Source: Gordonia aichiensis NBRC 108223 (GTDB lineage: Bacteria > Actinomycetota > Actinomycetes > Mycobacteriales > Mycobacteriaceae). Taken from it: 64,000 bases of DNA. This document shows, in pieces, positions 52,124 through 61,412 of this stretch (the stretch's first letter is position 1; each line of letters starts with the position of its first letter). A program made the translations under genes and the position numbers. The notes beneath the pieces were generated by a model, which made no database searches, was not told the DNA's origin, and saw only the letters and a list, made by a program, of their open reading frames with translations. The stretch is from contig NZ_BANR01000007.1 of the NCBI RefSeq assembly GCF_000332975.1, positions 1 to 64,000 on the forward strand. Direction: 5' to 3'.

Positions 52124-53623
52124 TCAACCCGCGATGATCAATTCGGCTGCGCGTTCGGCGATCATCGCGGTTGGCGCATTGGTGTTGCCGGTGGTCACCG
52201 ACGGCATCACAGATGCGTCGGCGATCACGAGATCGGCAACTGCGGTCGCCCGCAGGTCAGGGGTCACCACGGCATTGTCGTCGACGCCCATGCGGCAGGT
52301 GCCGGCCTGGTGGTGATAGGTGTTCACGGCTCGACGCACCCACCCGGCGATGGCCTCGTCGCTGTCGTCGGTGTCTGGACCGGGCAGCGCCTCGTATGCT
52401 CCCCACTCGTCGGCCAACGGGGATTGCATCCCGACCTCGCGGCATTGGCGCACTGACCGGACAAGCGCCTGCAGATCGCGCTCGTCGTCGAAGAGATTGA
52501 AGTCGATGATTGGGGTGCTGGAGGGATCGGTGTCGGCGAGCCGGAGCGTTCCTGTGCTGTGCGGCCGGATGAGTCCGGCGTGCAGCGTGAATCCTGATGC
52601 GGGGCCGGTCATCTGCTCGTCGTAGTAGAACGGGACGCTGAAGTTGATCGGCTGGGTGTCGGGGACCGGTAGGCCGGGTCCGCTGCGCCAGAACCAGTGG
52701 GTCTGGGTGACCGGACCGAACGGCGTGGGCGGGTCGATGGGCTTGTCGGTGCCGAAGATGACCGGGACGAGGAAGTGGTCCTGGAGGTTACTCCCCACGC
52801 CGGGTACGTCGGCGATCGTCTCGATCCCGAGGGATCGTAGATGTTCCTCGGGACCGATGCCGCTGCGCATCAGGACCGTCGGGGAGCCGATTGCGCCGCC
52901 GCTGAGGACGACGAGACCGGCGCTGAGTTCGCGTCCAGCGCCAGTCGAGTCGATGATCCGCACCCCGCGCACCTGGTCGTCTCGAACGATCAGCGAGTCG
53001 ACGAGCGCGCCGAGCTCGAGGGTGAGGTTCGGATGGTCGAGGATGGGGCGCATGTAGGCTGCCCACGTCGAGAGTCGTTGTCCATCACGGAGATTGAGCT
53101 TCATCCGGGAGACGCCGTCGAGCTCGCCGGAGTTGTAGTCGGAGTTGACCGGGAGACCCCAGCTGACGGCGGCGTCGAAAATCGCCTGCTGGATGGGCGT
53201 GAGGTCGGCTTCGATCACGTCGAGCAGACCGTCGTCGGAGCCGGCGGCCTCGATCCGCTTGAACAACGGTGACACCGATTCCCAGTCCCAGCCCGTGTTG
53301 CCGGCGGCCGCCCACTGGTCATAGTCCCACGGTGAGCCATGCACCCAGATCGTCCCGTTGAGCTGGTTCGAGCCCCCGACCACTTTGCCCCTCGGCACGT
53401 GCAGTCGTCGGCCGCCGGCACGGGCCTGCGGTGCGCTGAAGTAGCCCCAGTCCTCCGGGCCCAACCACAGTTCGCCCACACGCGACAGATCGTGGATGGC
53501 GGGATTGGTGTCGAGCCCACCGGCGTCGACGAGCGTGACAGCCAGCCCGGCGTCGAGGAGTCGACGCGTGATGATCGATCCGGCGGTGCCGGCTCCCAAG
53601 ACGAGAACATCGGGAGTGCGCAA
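52124..53623 (-). CDS. GMC-family FAD oxidoreductase (alcohol dehydrogenase type)
   Basis: A 499-residue GMC protein: FAD-binding VLVLGAGTAGSIITRRLLD at the N-terminus, VVGGSNQLNGTIWVHGSPWDY and the catalytic His region NTYHHQAGTCRMG. It oxidises an alcohol, for example choline- or aryl-alcohol-like. The TTG at 53623 is chosen as start because GAAGGAG lies 8 bases upstream and it begins the conserved FAD motif; the open frame upstream is not conserved. 34 bp upstream of the aldehyde dehydrogenase on the same strand. Confidence 0.85.
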   Translation of the reverse strand: MRTPDVLVLGAGTAGSIITRRLLDAGLAVTLVDAGGLDTNPAIHDLSRVGELWLGPEDWGYFSAPQARAGGRRLHVPRGKVVGGSNQLNGTIWVHGSPWDYDQWAAAGNTGWDWESVSPLFKRIEAAGSDDGLLDVIEADLTPIQQAIFDAAVSWGLPVNSDYNSGELDGVSRMKLNLRDGQRLSTWAAYMRPILDHPNLTLELGALVDSLIVRDDQVRGVRIIDSTGAGRELSAGLVVLSGGAIGSPTVLMRSGIGPEEHLRSLGIETIADVPGVGSNLQDHFLVPVIFGTDKPIDPPTPFGPVTQTHWFWRSGPGLPVPDTQPINFSVPFYYDEQMTGPASGFTLHAGLIRPHSTGTLRLADTDPSSTPIIDFNLFDDERDLQALVRSVRQCREVGMQSPLADEWGAYEALPGPDTDDSDEAIAGWVRRAVNTYHHQAGTCRMGVDDNAVVTPDLRATAVADLVIADASVMPSVTTGNTNAPTAMIAERAAELIIAG

Positions 53624-53820
53624 TGAAAGCTCCTTCGTGGGCCTGACGGCGTCGCCGAGTCGACGAAAACCGCCACGGCCCTTGGTCTCTGATACCTGTG
53701 GTGAGACGTGGACCACGCTGTCGGTCTCGGTTCGACGGCCGCGAAGCCGATGCTGGCAACGGTATGAGTGGCAGAAGCCGTGCGCTACTGGTGCTTGCCA
53801 ACGGACAGGTATGGAAACCT

Positions 53821-55320
53821 TTACCCGGAGGAGGCCGGTGCCTGCTCCGTGAGCGGAAACGATAGCGTCACCGCAGTCCCGTTCGGCTCGTTCGGCAGGT
53901 ACTGGATGGTGCCCCCGTGCCGTTCGACGATGTGCTCGGAGATGATGAGTCCGATCCCCGAGCCGTCCTGCTTCGCCGAAAATGCCCCGGACGCGAGACG
54001 ATCCGCCGGCGCTTCGAGCATGCCGCGGCCCTGGTCGCGGATCACGACATACGCACGCCCGTCGCGGCAGCCCGTTTCGACGGCCAGCTCCTTCACCTCG
54101 GTTGTAGAACGCGCGATCTCGTCGATCGCGTTGACGCAGAGATTGATGATGACCTGTCCGATGAGCACGCTCTCCCCTTGAATCGAGAGCGTGCGTTCGG
54201 GAATGTCAGCAAACACCCGAATACCGCGCTCGGCCGCGCGTAGCCGCACGAAATAGAGACTCTCCGCGACGGACTCGCCGAGATCCATTAGCGTGGCAGT
54301 GCTTTCGATGCGTCTCACATATCGTTTGACTGACGCTACGATGTCGTTGGCGCGGCGCAACTGCTTCTCGATCTGATCGATCCCGTACGCCAGGCTCCGC
54401 GGATCTACCGTTTCCGCATCCAGACGCGCCTTGAGGCCGCTGAGATAATTTGTCGACGCGGCCAGTGGTTGGCCGAGTTCGTGGGCGAGGATCATTGCCA
54501 TGTCACCCATCGCGTTATAGCGACTCAGATACTGAAGGTTGGCTTCCTGATAAGCGTTCCGCTGCTCCCAGACGACCCGTTCGGTGACGTCGCGCACTAT
54601 CAGCACCCGCGTCCGGATTCCGTCGTGGTGCACGCTCTCAAGTTCACCGGCCAACCACACGGTCGTGTCCTCGTCCTTGGCGATCTCCAGCTGGATCTTC
54701 ACCGAACCGACACCGGAGGTGAGGCGTTCGACGACAAGGGGACTAGACAGACGGGGTTCGCACCGACCGAGATCCTCCAGATGCACACCCATCAGTTGGG
54801 CAGGGGTGCGGCCGAACAGCCTTGCGGCTAGCGGTGAGATGTCATCGATGCAGTTGTCATCGTCGAGCACAACGATGCCGGCTGACGTGTGATTCATGAT
54901 GCGCTGCAGAGAGTCCGACACCCAACTGAGTTCTTCCTTCAGTTCGACCTCTTCGGAGATATTCCGGAACTCCACCATCACCACGGGACCGTCATCGCAG
55001 TGCACCAGAGTGGCACGGGCATCGGCGAGGAACTCGGTACCGTCCTTGGCCCGATACTTCCACTGCTTGACGCTCACCCCATGGACCACCGCATCCTGCA
55101 ACCACGCGACCCCGAGCTCACGGCGATACTGTCGCTCCTGCGCACTCATGTGATGTGCCTTGAGAGGCATGAGTTCCTCCAGGGTGAACCCGAAGGTGCG
55201 GCAGGCAGACGGATTGGCCCACAAGATGTTCTTCGAACTCGCCTCGTGGATCAGGATTCCGGTGGTGGCGTGCAGCGACATCTGCTCGAAGTCGCGACGT
55301 GTGGGAAACACTCGCCTCAC
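53821..55320 (-). CDS. PAS-domain sensor histidine kinase
   Basis: A 499-residue soluble kinase. Two PAS domains (about 15-125 and 140-250) precede the dimerisation and phosphoacceptor segment ILAHELGQPLAAST with His280, an N box INLCVNAID and G boxes DQGRGM and GSGIGLIISEHI. FixL/StyS-like. No transmembrane helices, so it senses an internal ligand. Divergent from the iacA-like gene; the LuxR-type response regulator at 60749 is its probable partner across the operon. Confidence 0.85.
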   Translation of the reverse strand: MRRVFPTRRDFEQMSLHATTGILIHEASSKNILWANPSACRTFGFTLEELMPLKAHHMSAQERQYRRELGVAWLQDAVVHGVSVKQWKYRAKDGTEFLADARATLVHCDDGPVVMVEFRNISEEVELKEELSWVSDSLQRIMNHTSAGIVVLDDDNCIDDISPLAARLFGRTPAQLMGVHLEDLGRCEPRLSSPLVVERLTSGVGSVKIQLEIAKDEDTTVWLAGELESVHHDGIRTRVLIVRDVTERVVWEQRNAYQEANLQYLSRYNAMGDMAMILAHELGQPLAASTNYLSGLKARLDAETVDPRSLAYGIDQIEKQLRRANDIVASVKRYVRRIESTATLMDLGESVAESLYFVRLRAAERGIRVFADIPERTLSIQGESVLIGQVIINLCVNAIDEIARSTTEVKELAVETGCRDGRAYVVIRDQGRGMLEAPADRLASGAFSAKQDGSGIGLIISEHIVERHGGTIQYLPNEPNGTAVTLSFPLTEQAPASSG

Positions 55321-55394
55321 CTACCTTCGTCAGCCGCTCGTCTTTGACGCCACATTGCCCCGAGACAAGTAGGGGATTGCCTTAGTTGCGCCGC

Positions 55395-55414
55395 AAGGAA
55401 ATCCCGATACCGCC
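55395..55414 (-). promoter_or_regulatory. Candidate response-regulator site in the iacA-histidine kinase promoter
   Basis: AAGGAAATCCCGATACCGCC, almost the same as AAAGAAATCCCTCCTACCGC at 63076-63095 in the amidase/transporter promoter. A nearby GTAGGGGATT (55369-55378) is a partial inverted copy. Confidence 0.5.
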
Positions 55415-55475
55415 GGGTCGCGTCCGTCCATAGTGTAGCCGTCAGATCCACAACCGAATCTGAACGGAGACACCG

Positions 55476-56648
55476 ATGAGCACCGATGCCATCACCGATC
55501 GGGTAGTCGCCGAACCTGCCGGTCCGGCTCGCGAGGCGGCGCTCGAGCATGCCCTCGATGTTCTCGTCGATCGTCGAGACGAGTTCAACGCCCAGCGCTT
55601 CGTGCCGCGCGACTTCATTGCTCTGCTCAAGAAGACCGGCATGTACCGGGCATCGACCCCGGCTGAATTCGGCGGTGAACCCATGGCGCCGTCGACTTTC
55701 ATGGCCATGGTGGAACGTATCTCCGCAGTCGATCCGGCCACCGGTTGGGTTTCGAGCTTCGGTTCCTCGCTCGTCTACTTCGCGGCGCTGCCGGTAGAGA
55801 CGCAGCGCCAGATCTATGCGGCTGGCCCTGACGTTGCATACGCGGGCGGACTGTTCCCCATGCAGGAAGCGGCGAAAGTCGATGGTGGCTACCTGTGCTC
55901 AGGAGTCTGGCAGTTTGCCAGCGGATGCCGCGGCGCCGACATCATCGGTATCGGACTGGCCGGTGGACCCGAGACCGATGGGAAACCACTCACCGCCCTC
56001 GTCGACCCCGCAGAGGTGGAGATCGTCGAGAACTGGGACGTCGCTGGTATGAAGGGCACCGGATCGCACGCTGTCAGGGCCGACAAACTGTTCGTTCCCG
56101 AGGAGATGACCTTCGTCCGCGGAGGCGCGCCTCAGATCGACGAGCCCTTGACCCGATACCCGTCTCTGGCCTATGCCGCACAGGTTCTCGCCGTCGTCAC
56201 CCTTGGCGCCGCACGCGGTGCGCTCGACTACGTCCTGGAGGTTGGTGCGGCGCGCACCTCCATCACCGGTGGCGCCAGCAAGGGCAACCGACCCGCCTAC
56301 AAAACCGGTCTCGCCCACGCTGAAGCCGAGCTGCGATCTGCGCGCGCCTTCTTCTACCAGGCCACGGATGCGGTGTGGGCTAAAGCTGTTGCCGGGACGT
56401 CGATCTCCATCGAGGACCAGGCGCTCCTGAGGCTGTCGGCCACCCACGCCGCCCACGTCGGCCGTGACGTCGTCCTGGCAGCCTTCGACCTAGCTGGCAC
56501 CGGAGCAATCTACGAGACCCACCCACTGCAACGGTTTCTGCAGGACGCCCTGGTTCCCGCACAGCACGCGATGCTGCAAACCAACACCTATGAGGCCGCG
56601 GGCTCGCTGCTACTTGGCCTCGACTCCGGCATCCCTAGCTTTCCCTGA
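55476..56648 (+). CDS. iacA: Flavin monooxygenase of the acyl-CoA dehydrogenase fold (IacA-like)
   Basis: A 390-residue protein with acyl-CoA dehydrogenase fold but the group D monooxygenase character (RDFIALLKKTGMYRASTPAEFGG; SGVWQFASGCRGADIIG; TGSHAVRADKLFVPEE). In indole-3-acetate degraders IacA makes the first oxidation of the indole ring using reduced flavin from a partner reductase. Gene order iacA-B-C-D-E-F is conserved here. The ATG at 55476 is the first reasonable start. Confidence 0.75.
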   Translation: MSTDAITDRVVAEPAGPAREAALEHALDVLVDRRDEFNAQRFVPRDFIALLKKTGMYRASTPAEFGGEPMAPSTFMAMVERISAVDPATGWVSSFGSSLVYFAALPVETQRQIYAAGPDVAYAGGLFPMQEAAKVDGGYLCSGVWQFASGCRGADIIGIGLAGGPETDGKPLTALVDPAEVEIVENWDVAGMKGTGSHAVRADKLFVPEEMTFVRGGAPQIDEPLTRYPSLAYAAQVLAVVTLGAARGALDYVLEVGAARTSITGGASKGNRPAYKTGLAHAEAELRSARAFFYQATDAVWAKAVAGTSISIEDQALLRLSATHAAHVGRDVVLAAFDLAGTGAIYETHPLQRFLQDALVPAQHAMLQTNTYEAAGSLLLGLDSGIPSFP

Positions 56649-56675
56649 CCCACGCCCTATCCGAGGAGCACAAGC

Positions 56676-57032
56676 ATGTCCACAGGACCCCTCCGCACCC
56701 TGTTCTGCGTCGGCAACAACCAAAACTTCTTCGACCTGCCCAAATCCGAGATCAAACCGGTCTGGGAAGCCACGATGGAGTTCCTGACGACTCTCAAGCA
56801 CATGGACGGCGTCGAGATCATCGGCACCTTCGACGACGACGCCCACATGGTCGGCCCCTCGACCGGCTGGCCCTGGACCTTCTACGTCCTCGCCGACGTC
56901 CGCGACCAGCCCACCGTGCAGGACGCGTGCAATCTGTTGCGCACCATTATGGTCGGCGAATATGCCCTCTGGCGCTACTTCACCATCGAGGCCCGAATGG
57001 GCCGCGAACTCACCATCCGCGACGACGTCTGA
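56676..57032 (+). CDS. iacB: IacB-like small protein
   Basis: A 118-residue protein (MSTGPLRTLFCVGNNQNFFD start, FYVLADVRDQPTVQDACNLLRT in the middle) that fits the position and size of IacB between iacA and iacC. It may have a dimeric alpha-beta barrel fold. Its biochemical role in indole-3-acetate oxidation is not settled. Confidence 0.6.
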   Translation: MSTGPLRTLFCVGNNQNFFDLPKSEIKPVWEATMEFLTTLKHMDGVEIIGTFDDDAHMVGPSTGWPWTFYVLADVRDQPTVQDACNLLRTIMVGEYALWRYFTIEARMGRELTIRDDV

Positions 57033-57057
57033 TTCTGTCGAGAAAGCAGGACAACCG

Positions 57058-58347
57058 ATGACCACCATCGAACGGCCGACCGAACAGCCCACCCGCGGTT
57101 TCGCCGCCCTAGCCGAAAAGGACCGCGTCGCCGGGCAGCTCTACACCGACCCAGAGATCTACGCCGAAGAAATGCGCAAGATCTTCTACCGCACCTGGGT
57201 GTGGGTGGCACACGAGAGCGAGATCCCCGAAGCCGGCTCCTTCAAGACCACCCAGGTCGGCGACCAACCGGTCATCATCACCCGCGACCGCAAAGGCAAC
57301 TTCAACACGCTGCTCAACCGGTGCCGCCACCGCGGTGCCACTGTCTGCGATCAGCGCAACGGCAAGGCCAACGGCTTCACCTGCCCGTATCACAACTGGT
57401 CCTACACGCTCGACGGACGCCTGCGGGGCATCCCGTACCCGGACGGTTATGAGGGTGTCGTCGACAAGAACGACTACCCGCTGCAAACCCTACGCACCGA
57501 GAGTTATCTGGGGATGATCTTCGCCACCTTCAACTCCGAGGCCGAACCACTCGAGGACTTCCTGGGCGACGCGAAGATTTGGATGGATCGATTCCTCAAG
57601 CAGTCCAACGGGTTTCCGACCAAAGTGCTGGGCGTCCACAAGTTCCGGTTCCACGGCAACTGGAAGATCCAGTTGGAGAACACCACCGACGGTTATCACT
57701 TCCCGATGGTGCACAAGTCGTGGATGGCATCCGTGGATGCCGAAACCGCAACGATGATGTCGTTCATGGACGACCCGAACGCCGTCACCCATGTGCTCGG
57801 CAACGGGCACAGCGTCGCCATCATGGCAGCCGACCACGCCGACCTCGACATCGATGACGGCCATGAGGAAGTTCAACCGCGCTTTCAGCATCTCGTCGAC
57901 GAACTCGTCGAGGCAGGTGAGACCCCCGAACGGATCCGCCGCTACATGCGGTCGATGCACGGCTGCGGTTTCAACCTCAACATGTTCCCGAATGTCGCGA
58001 TGTCGTCGTCGTTCTTCCGGATCCTCATCCCGATCAGCGTCGATGTCACCGAGGTGTGGCACATGGCGATCGGCATGGACGGCGGACCGGAGAACATCAA
58101 CCGCGAACGCCTGCGTATCCACGAACACTTCCAGGGCCCCTTCGGTTTCGGCAGCCCCGACGATGCCGAGGGCTGGGACCGAGTGCAGATCGGCGCCGGC
58201 GGCAATCCGAACATGCCGATCCTGGTGAACCGCGGCGAGAACCGCGAGTACATCTCCGACGAAGGCTGGCCCACATCGCATGTCACCGACGAGTCCGGCA
58301 TGCGCGAGTCCTACCACATGTGGAAGAAGATGATGACCGATGACTGA
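57058..58347 (+). CDS. iacC: Rieske dioxygenase large subunit (IacC-like)
   Basis: A 429-residue ring-hydroxylating dioxygenase alpha subunit. Rieske ligands C89-x-H91 and C109-x2-H112; mononuclear iron ligands D211, H214 and H219 in ENTTDGYHFPMVH. With IacD and IacF it is thought to convert the oxidised indole acetate to catechol. The ATG at 57058 follows an AGGAC sequence and gives the usual N-terminus. Overlaps iacD by 8 bases. Confidence 0.8.
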   Translation: MTTIERPTEQPTRGFAALAEKDRVAGQLYTDPEIYAEEMRKIFYRTWVWVAHESEIPEAGSFKTTQVGDQPVIITRDRKGNFNTLLNRCRHRGATVCDQRNGKANGFTCPYHNWSYTLDGRLRGIPYPDGYEGVVDKNDYPLQTLRTESYLGMIFATFNSEAEPLEDFLGDAKIWMDRFLKQSNGFPTKVLGVHKFRFHGNWKIQLENTTDGYHFPMVHKSWMASVDAETATMMSFMDDPNAVTHVLGNGHSVAIMAADHADLDIDDGHEEVQPRFQHLVDELVEAGETPERIRRYMRSMHGCGFNLNMFPNVAMSSSFFRILIPISVDVTEVWHMAIGMDGGPENINRERLRIHEHFQGPFGFGSPDDAEGWDRVQIGAGGNPNMPILVNRGENREYISDEGWPTSHVTDESGMRESYHMWKKMMTDD

Positions 58348-58849
58348 GCTGCTGACCTTCACCGACACCCGGGTGATGCGCGCCATCCAGTTGATCTGGA
58401 AAGAGGCTGCCGTCCTCGACGCCAAGGACTATCCGGCGTGGGAGGAGATGTTCACCGACGACGGTCTGTACGTGATCCCCATCGACCCCGACACTGATGA
58501 TTTCGCCGCGTCGCTGAACATGGTTTATGACGATAAGCGGATGCGACAGCTACGTGTGCAGAGGATGATGCAGGGCTACGCGCCGTCGGCGGTGGCCGCC
58601 GCCCGTACCGTGCGGATCGTGTCGCGGTTCACCGTCGAGGAGATCTCCGACGATGCCGTGGTGATCAAGTCGGCGCAGATTCTGAATGCGTTCAAACGCA
58701 ACAGCTTTTCGACCATCGGCGCGGAGATGACCCATCGTATCGAGTTCACCGGCAGTGACGATAACGGGGCCGGCGACAAGATCGCGCTGAAGGTGGCTCG
58801 ACTCATCGACAGCGAGGACGCGGTCAGCGCCTCGGGATTCCTCCTCTGA
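58340..58849 (+). CDS. iacD: Ring-hydroxylating dioxygenase small subunit (IacD-like)
   Basis: A 169-residue beta subunit of the NTF2-like fold: LDAKDYPAWEEMFTDDGLYVIP, and RIVSRFTVEEISDDAVVIKS further on. Pairs with the large subunit just upstream, which it overlaps. Confidence 0.8.
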   Translation: MTELLTFTDTRVMRAIQLIWKEAAVLDAKDYPAWEEMFTDDGLYVIPIDPDTDDFAASLNMVYDDKRMRQLRVQRMMQGYAPSAVAAARTVRIVSRFTVEEISDDAVVIKSAQILNAFKRNSFSTIGAEMTHRIEFTGSDDNGAGDKIALKVARLIDSEDAVSASGFLL

Positions 58850-58859
58850 GGAGATGACG

Positions 58860-59615
58860 ATGACCACTGTAACCACACCGGGTATCGCCGTCGTCACCGG
58901 CGCCGCGGGCGGCATGGGCAGCCACATCGCCCGCAGGCTGCACGACGGCGGGCATCGAGTGATCCTTGCCGACATCGCTCTCGAGGACGCCACCACGCTC
59001 GCCAAGGAATTGTCCGCGGACGGCTCCACCGCGCGTGCGCTGGAACTTGATGTGTCCCACAAGAACAACTTCGAAGCGGCACTGGAGCAGTGCCAACAGC
59101 TCTGGGGCACACCGGCCATCGTCGTCAACAATGCAGCCCGCACCCAGGCAGCCGACCTGATGACGTTGGGCGAGGACGAATTCGACGCAGTCCTGAACAC
59201 CAACGTCAACAGCATCTTCTTCGGGTGCCAGGTGTTCGGTGCCGCGATGGCCGCACAAGGCTACGGTCGAATCGTCAATATGGCGTCGCTGGCTGGCCAG
59301 AACGGTGGCACCGCAACCGGCGCGCATTATGCGGCCTCCAAGGGTGCAATTCTCACGACTACCAAGATCTTCGCCCGTGAACTCGCTAGCAGCGGTGTGA
59401 CCGTGAATGCGATCGCCCCCGGACCGCACGATCTTCCGGTGGTCAAGGCCACCGTTCCGCCGGAACGCCTCGACGCGGTGATCGCCGGGATACCGGTGGG
59501 TCGCCTCGGCAGTCCTTCGTTCATTGCCGACATGGTCGGCCTGCTCACCGCAGAGAACGCGTTCTTCGTCACCGGCGCCTGCTGGGACGTCAACGGCGGA
59601 CTCTACGTGCGCTGA
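58860..59615 (+). CDS. iacE: SDR oxidoreductase (IacE-like)
   Basis: A 251-residue short-chain dehydrogenase: TGAAGGMG, NNAA, Tyr-Lys in YAASKGAILTT. IacE of known clusters reduces an oxindole intermediate. Start at the second ATG, 58860, which is spaced 6 bases from GAGGAG (58848-58853); the first ATG at 58854 is too close. Confidence 0.75.
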   Translation: MTTVTTPGIAVVTGAAGGMGSHIARRLHDGGHRVILADIALEDATTLAKELSADGSTARALELDVSHKNNFEAALEQCQQLWGTPAIVVNNAARTQAADLMTLGEDEFDAVLNTNVNSIFFGCQVFGAAMAAQGYGRIVNMASLAGQNGGTATGAHYAASKGAILTTTKIFARELASSGVTVNAIAPGPHDLPVVKATVPPERLDAVIAGIPVGRLGSPSFIADMVGLLTAENAFFVTGACWDVNGGLYVR

Positions 59616-59645
59616 AACCTCTTCCAGTCCAATCAGGAGTACTTC

Positions 59646-60596
59646 GTGGCCCTCATCGATGTGATCGTGTCGGATATAGTCCAGGAGACGCCGACAATCA
59701 AGACCATCTTCCTGTCGAAGCCGGATGGCACGTCAATGGGGTCGTATTCCCCTGGGGCGCACATCGATATCGTCGGTCCCACGGCGCTGACCCGCCAGTA
59801 CTCGTTGTGCAGTCGGCCCGACGGTCGAGAGTCGTTCGCGGTTGCGGTCAAGCGCGAGGCCAACTCTCGCGGCGGGTCGGTGGCGCTACACGATCTGCAG
59901 GTGGGGGACTCGCTGCAAATCAGTGAACCTCGCAATCTGCTCCAGATTGCAGAGGATGCAACGCATCACGTACTGGTGGCGGCTGGTATCGGCATCACGC
60001 CGATGCTGTCCATGGCCCGTTATATGGACGTGCACGGCATCAGCTTCGAGTTGCACTACTTCGCGCGCACCGCCGAGGAGGCCGCTTTCCTGCCGATGCT
60101 GCAGGACCGCTGCCCGGAGAAGCTGCACGCGCACTTGGGAGTGTCCCGCGACGAGCAGGACGCGCTGCTGCAGTCCGCGCTTGCCGGTGCAACCGCGGGC
60201 ACCCACGTCTACGTTTGCGGCCCAGACGGTTTCATGTCCAAAGTGATTGCGCTGGCAGAACAACTCGTATCCGCAGAGGCGGTGCACTTCGAGGCGTTCC
60301 ACGCCTCCGACCAGCCGAGCTCCGACACCAACACGGCCTTCGAGGTCGAGCTCGACGGCGAAACCTACGAGGTGCCGGCCGACAAGAGCATCGTCGAGGT
60401 CCTCGAAGCCAACGGCTGCGACGTCGACACCTCCTGCCAGGAGGGCATCTGCGGCACCTGCATCATGCAAGTCCTGAACGGCGAACCCGAACACCGCGAT
60501 AACGTGCTCACCAAGGCGGAACGCGACGCCGGTGAAGTGATGGCCGTGTGCGTCTCCCGAACCAAAGGTCCCAAGCTGGTCCTGGACTACTACTGA
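59646..60596 (+). CDS. iacF: Ferredoxin-NAD(P)H oxidoreductase (IacF-like, PDR/VanB family)
   Basis: A 316-residue protein: FMN/FAD-binding domain RQYSLCSRPDG, NAD-binding LVAAGIGITPMLSMARYM and a C-terminal 2Fe-2S domain CQEGICGTC. It supplies electrons to the Rieske dioxygenase. GTG start at 59646 with AGGAG 7 bases upstream. Last gene of the forward operon. Confidence 0.8.
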   Translation: MALIDVIVSDIVQETPTIKTIFLSKPDGTSMGSYSPGAHIDIVGPTALTRQYSLCSRPDGRESFAVAVKREANSRGGSVALHDLQVGDSLQISEPRNLLQIAEDATHHVLVAAGIGITPMLSMARYMDVHGISFELHYFARTAEEAAFLPMLQDRCPEKLHAHLGVSRDEQDALLQSALAGATAGTHVYVCGPDGFMSKVIALAEQLVSAEAVHFEAFHASDQPSSDTNTAFEVELDGETYEVPADKSIVEVLEANGCDVDTSCQEGICGTCIMQVLNGEPEHRDNVLTKAERDAGEVMAVCVSRTKGPKLVLDYY

Positions 60597-60620
60597 GTCG
60601 AGCCGCCCAACGCAACCCGG

Positions 60621-60738
60621 TCCCTGAGGTGCGAGGCGCCAGCCGAGCCACGAAGGGCCTGGTGACGGCCCTTCGTGACGCTCGCTCGCTGGCGCTCGCG
60701 GGCTCCTCAGGGATCAGTGGTGACGCTCGCTCGCTGGC
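60621..60738. repeat. Large imperfect palindrome with a 19-bp direct repeat (repeat element/terminator)
   Basis: TCCCTGAGG (60621-60629) pairs with CCTCAGGGA (60705-60713); inside, CACGAAGGGCC (60649-60659) pairs with GGCCCTTCGTG (60667-60677) across a 7-base loop. GTGACGCTCGCTCGCTGGC occurs at 60675-60693 and 60720-60738. Located between two convergent genes, so it can serve as a terminator in both directions. The design resembles dispersed repeat elements of related genomes. Confidence 0.65.
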
Positions 60739-60748
60739 ATGGCGGGCG

Positions 60749-61402
60749 CTATCCCTCCGTCGGCACCTCGACGTCGAACCGCAGTACGTCCCGGACGAGG
60801 GTGCTGATGCTGTCGGCGTCGGTCTTGCTCTTGATCCGGGCACGATGCACATCAACGGTTTTCACGCTCATCCCGAGCTTGCGGGCGATGTTCTGACTGG
60901 GCAGTCCTTCGACGACCAGCGCCAGGATCTCCCGCTCCCGCGGCGTCAGTAACGACACCTTCTCCTGGATGGACTGACGCAGTTCATGTGCCCGGAAGCG
61001 TTCGGACGCCTTCTCTATCGCGGCCTGCACGGCATCGAGAAACCGTTGCGGCTCATAGGGTTTCTCGAGAAAGTCGAGCGCGCCGGCCTGCAACGTGGAC
61101 ACCGACATGCGGATATCGCCGTGTGCGGAAACGAAAATGATTGCAACATGCGGCGCGAACTCGTTGATCCGCTCTTGCAGTCGCGTCCCGCTCATCTGCG
61201 GCATCCGAACATCGAGCACGATGCACGCCGGATGACTGCCGTCGTACGCGGCCAGGAAAGCGTCGGCGCTAAGACAGATCTGCGGTTTGATGCCGATGCT
61301 GCCCAACAACCAGTCGACCGATTCGCACAACTCGGGATCGTCATCGACGACATACACCGTCGCCGGTGGCGCGGTGCTCTCGCTGGTCGGTTCTGCCATC
61401 AT
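60749..61402 (-). CDS. LuxR-type response regulator, probable partner of the PAS histidine kinase
   Basis: A 217-residue response regulator. Receiver domain with VVDDDPELCES and phosphoacceptor D64 in VLDVRMPQM; LuxR-type HTH TPREREILALVVEGLPSQNIARKLGMSVKTVDVHRARI. FixJ-like. Its gene is the third in an amidase-small protein-regulator run, 10 bases after the IacI-like gene. The histidine kinase gene is 5.4 kb away on the same strand, across the iac operon. Confidence 0.85.
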   Translation of the reverse strand: MMAEPTSESTAPPATVYVVDDDPELCESVDWLLGSIGIKPQICLSADAFLAAYDGSHPACIVLDVRMPQMSGTRLQERINEFAPHVAIIFVSAHGDIRMSVSTLQAGALDFLEKPYEPQRFLDAVQAAIEKASERFRAHELRQSIQEKVSLLTPREREILALVVEGLPSQNIARKLGMSVKTVDVHRARIKSKTDADSISTLVRDVLRFDVEVPTEG

Positions 61403-61412
61403 CGACTCGATT

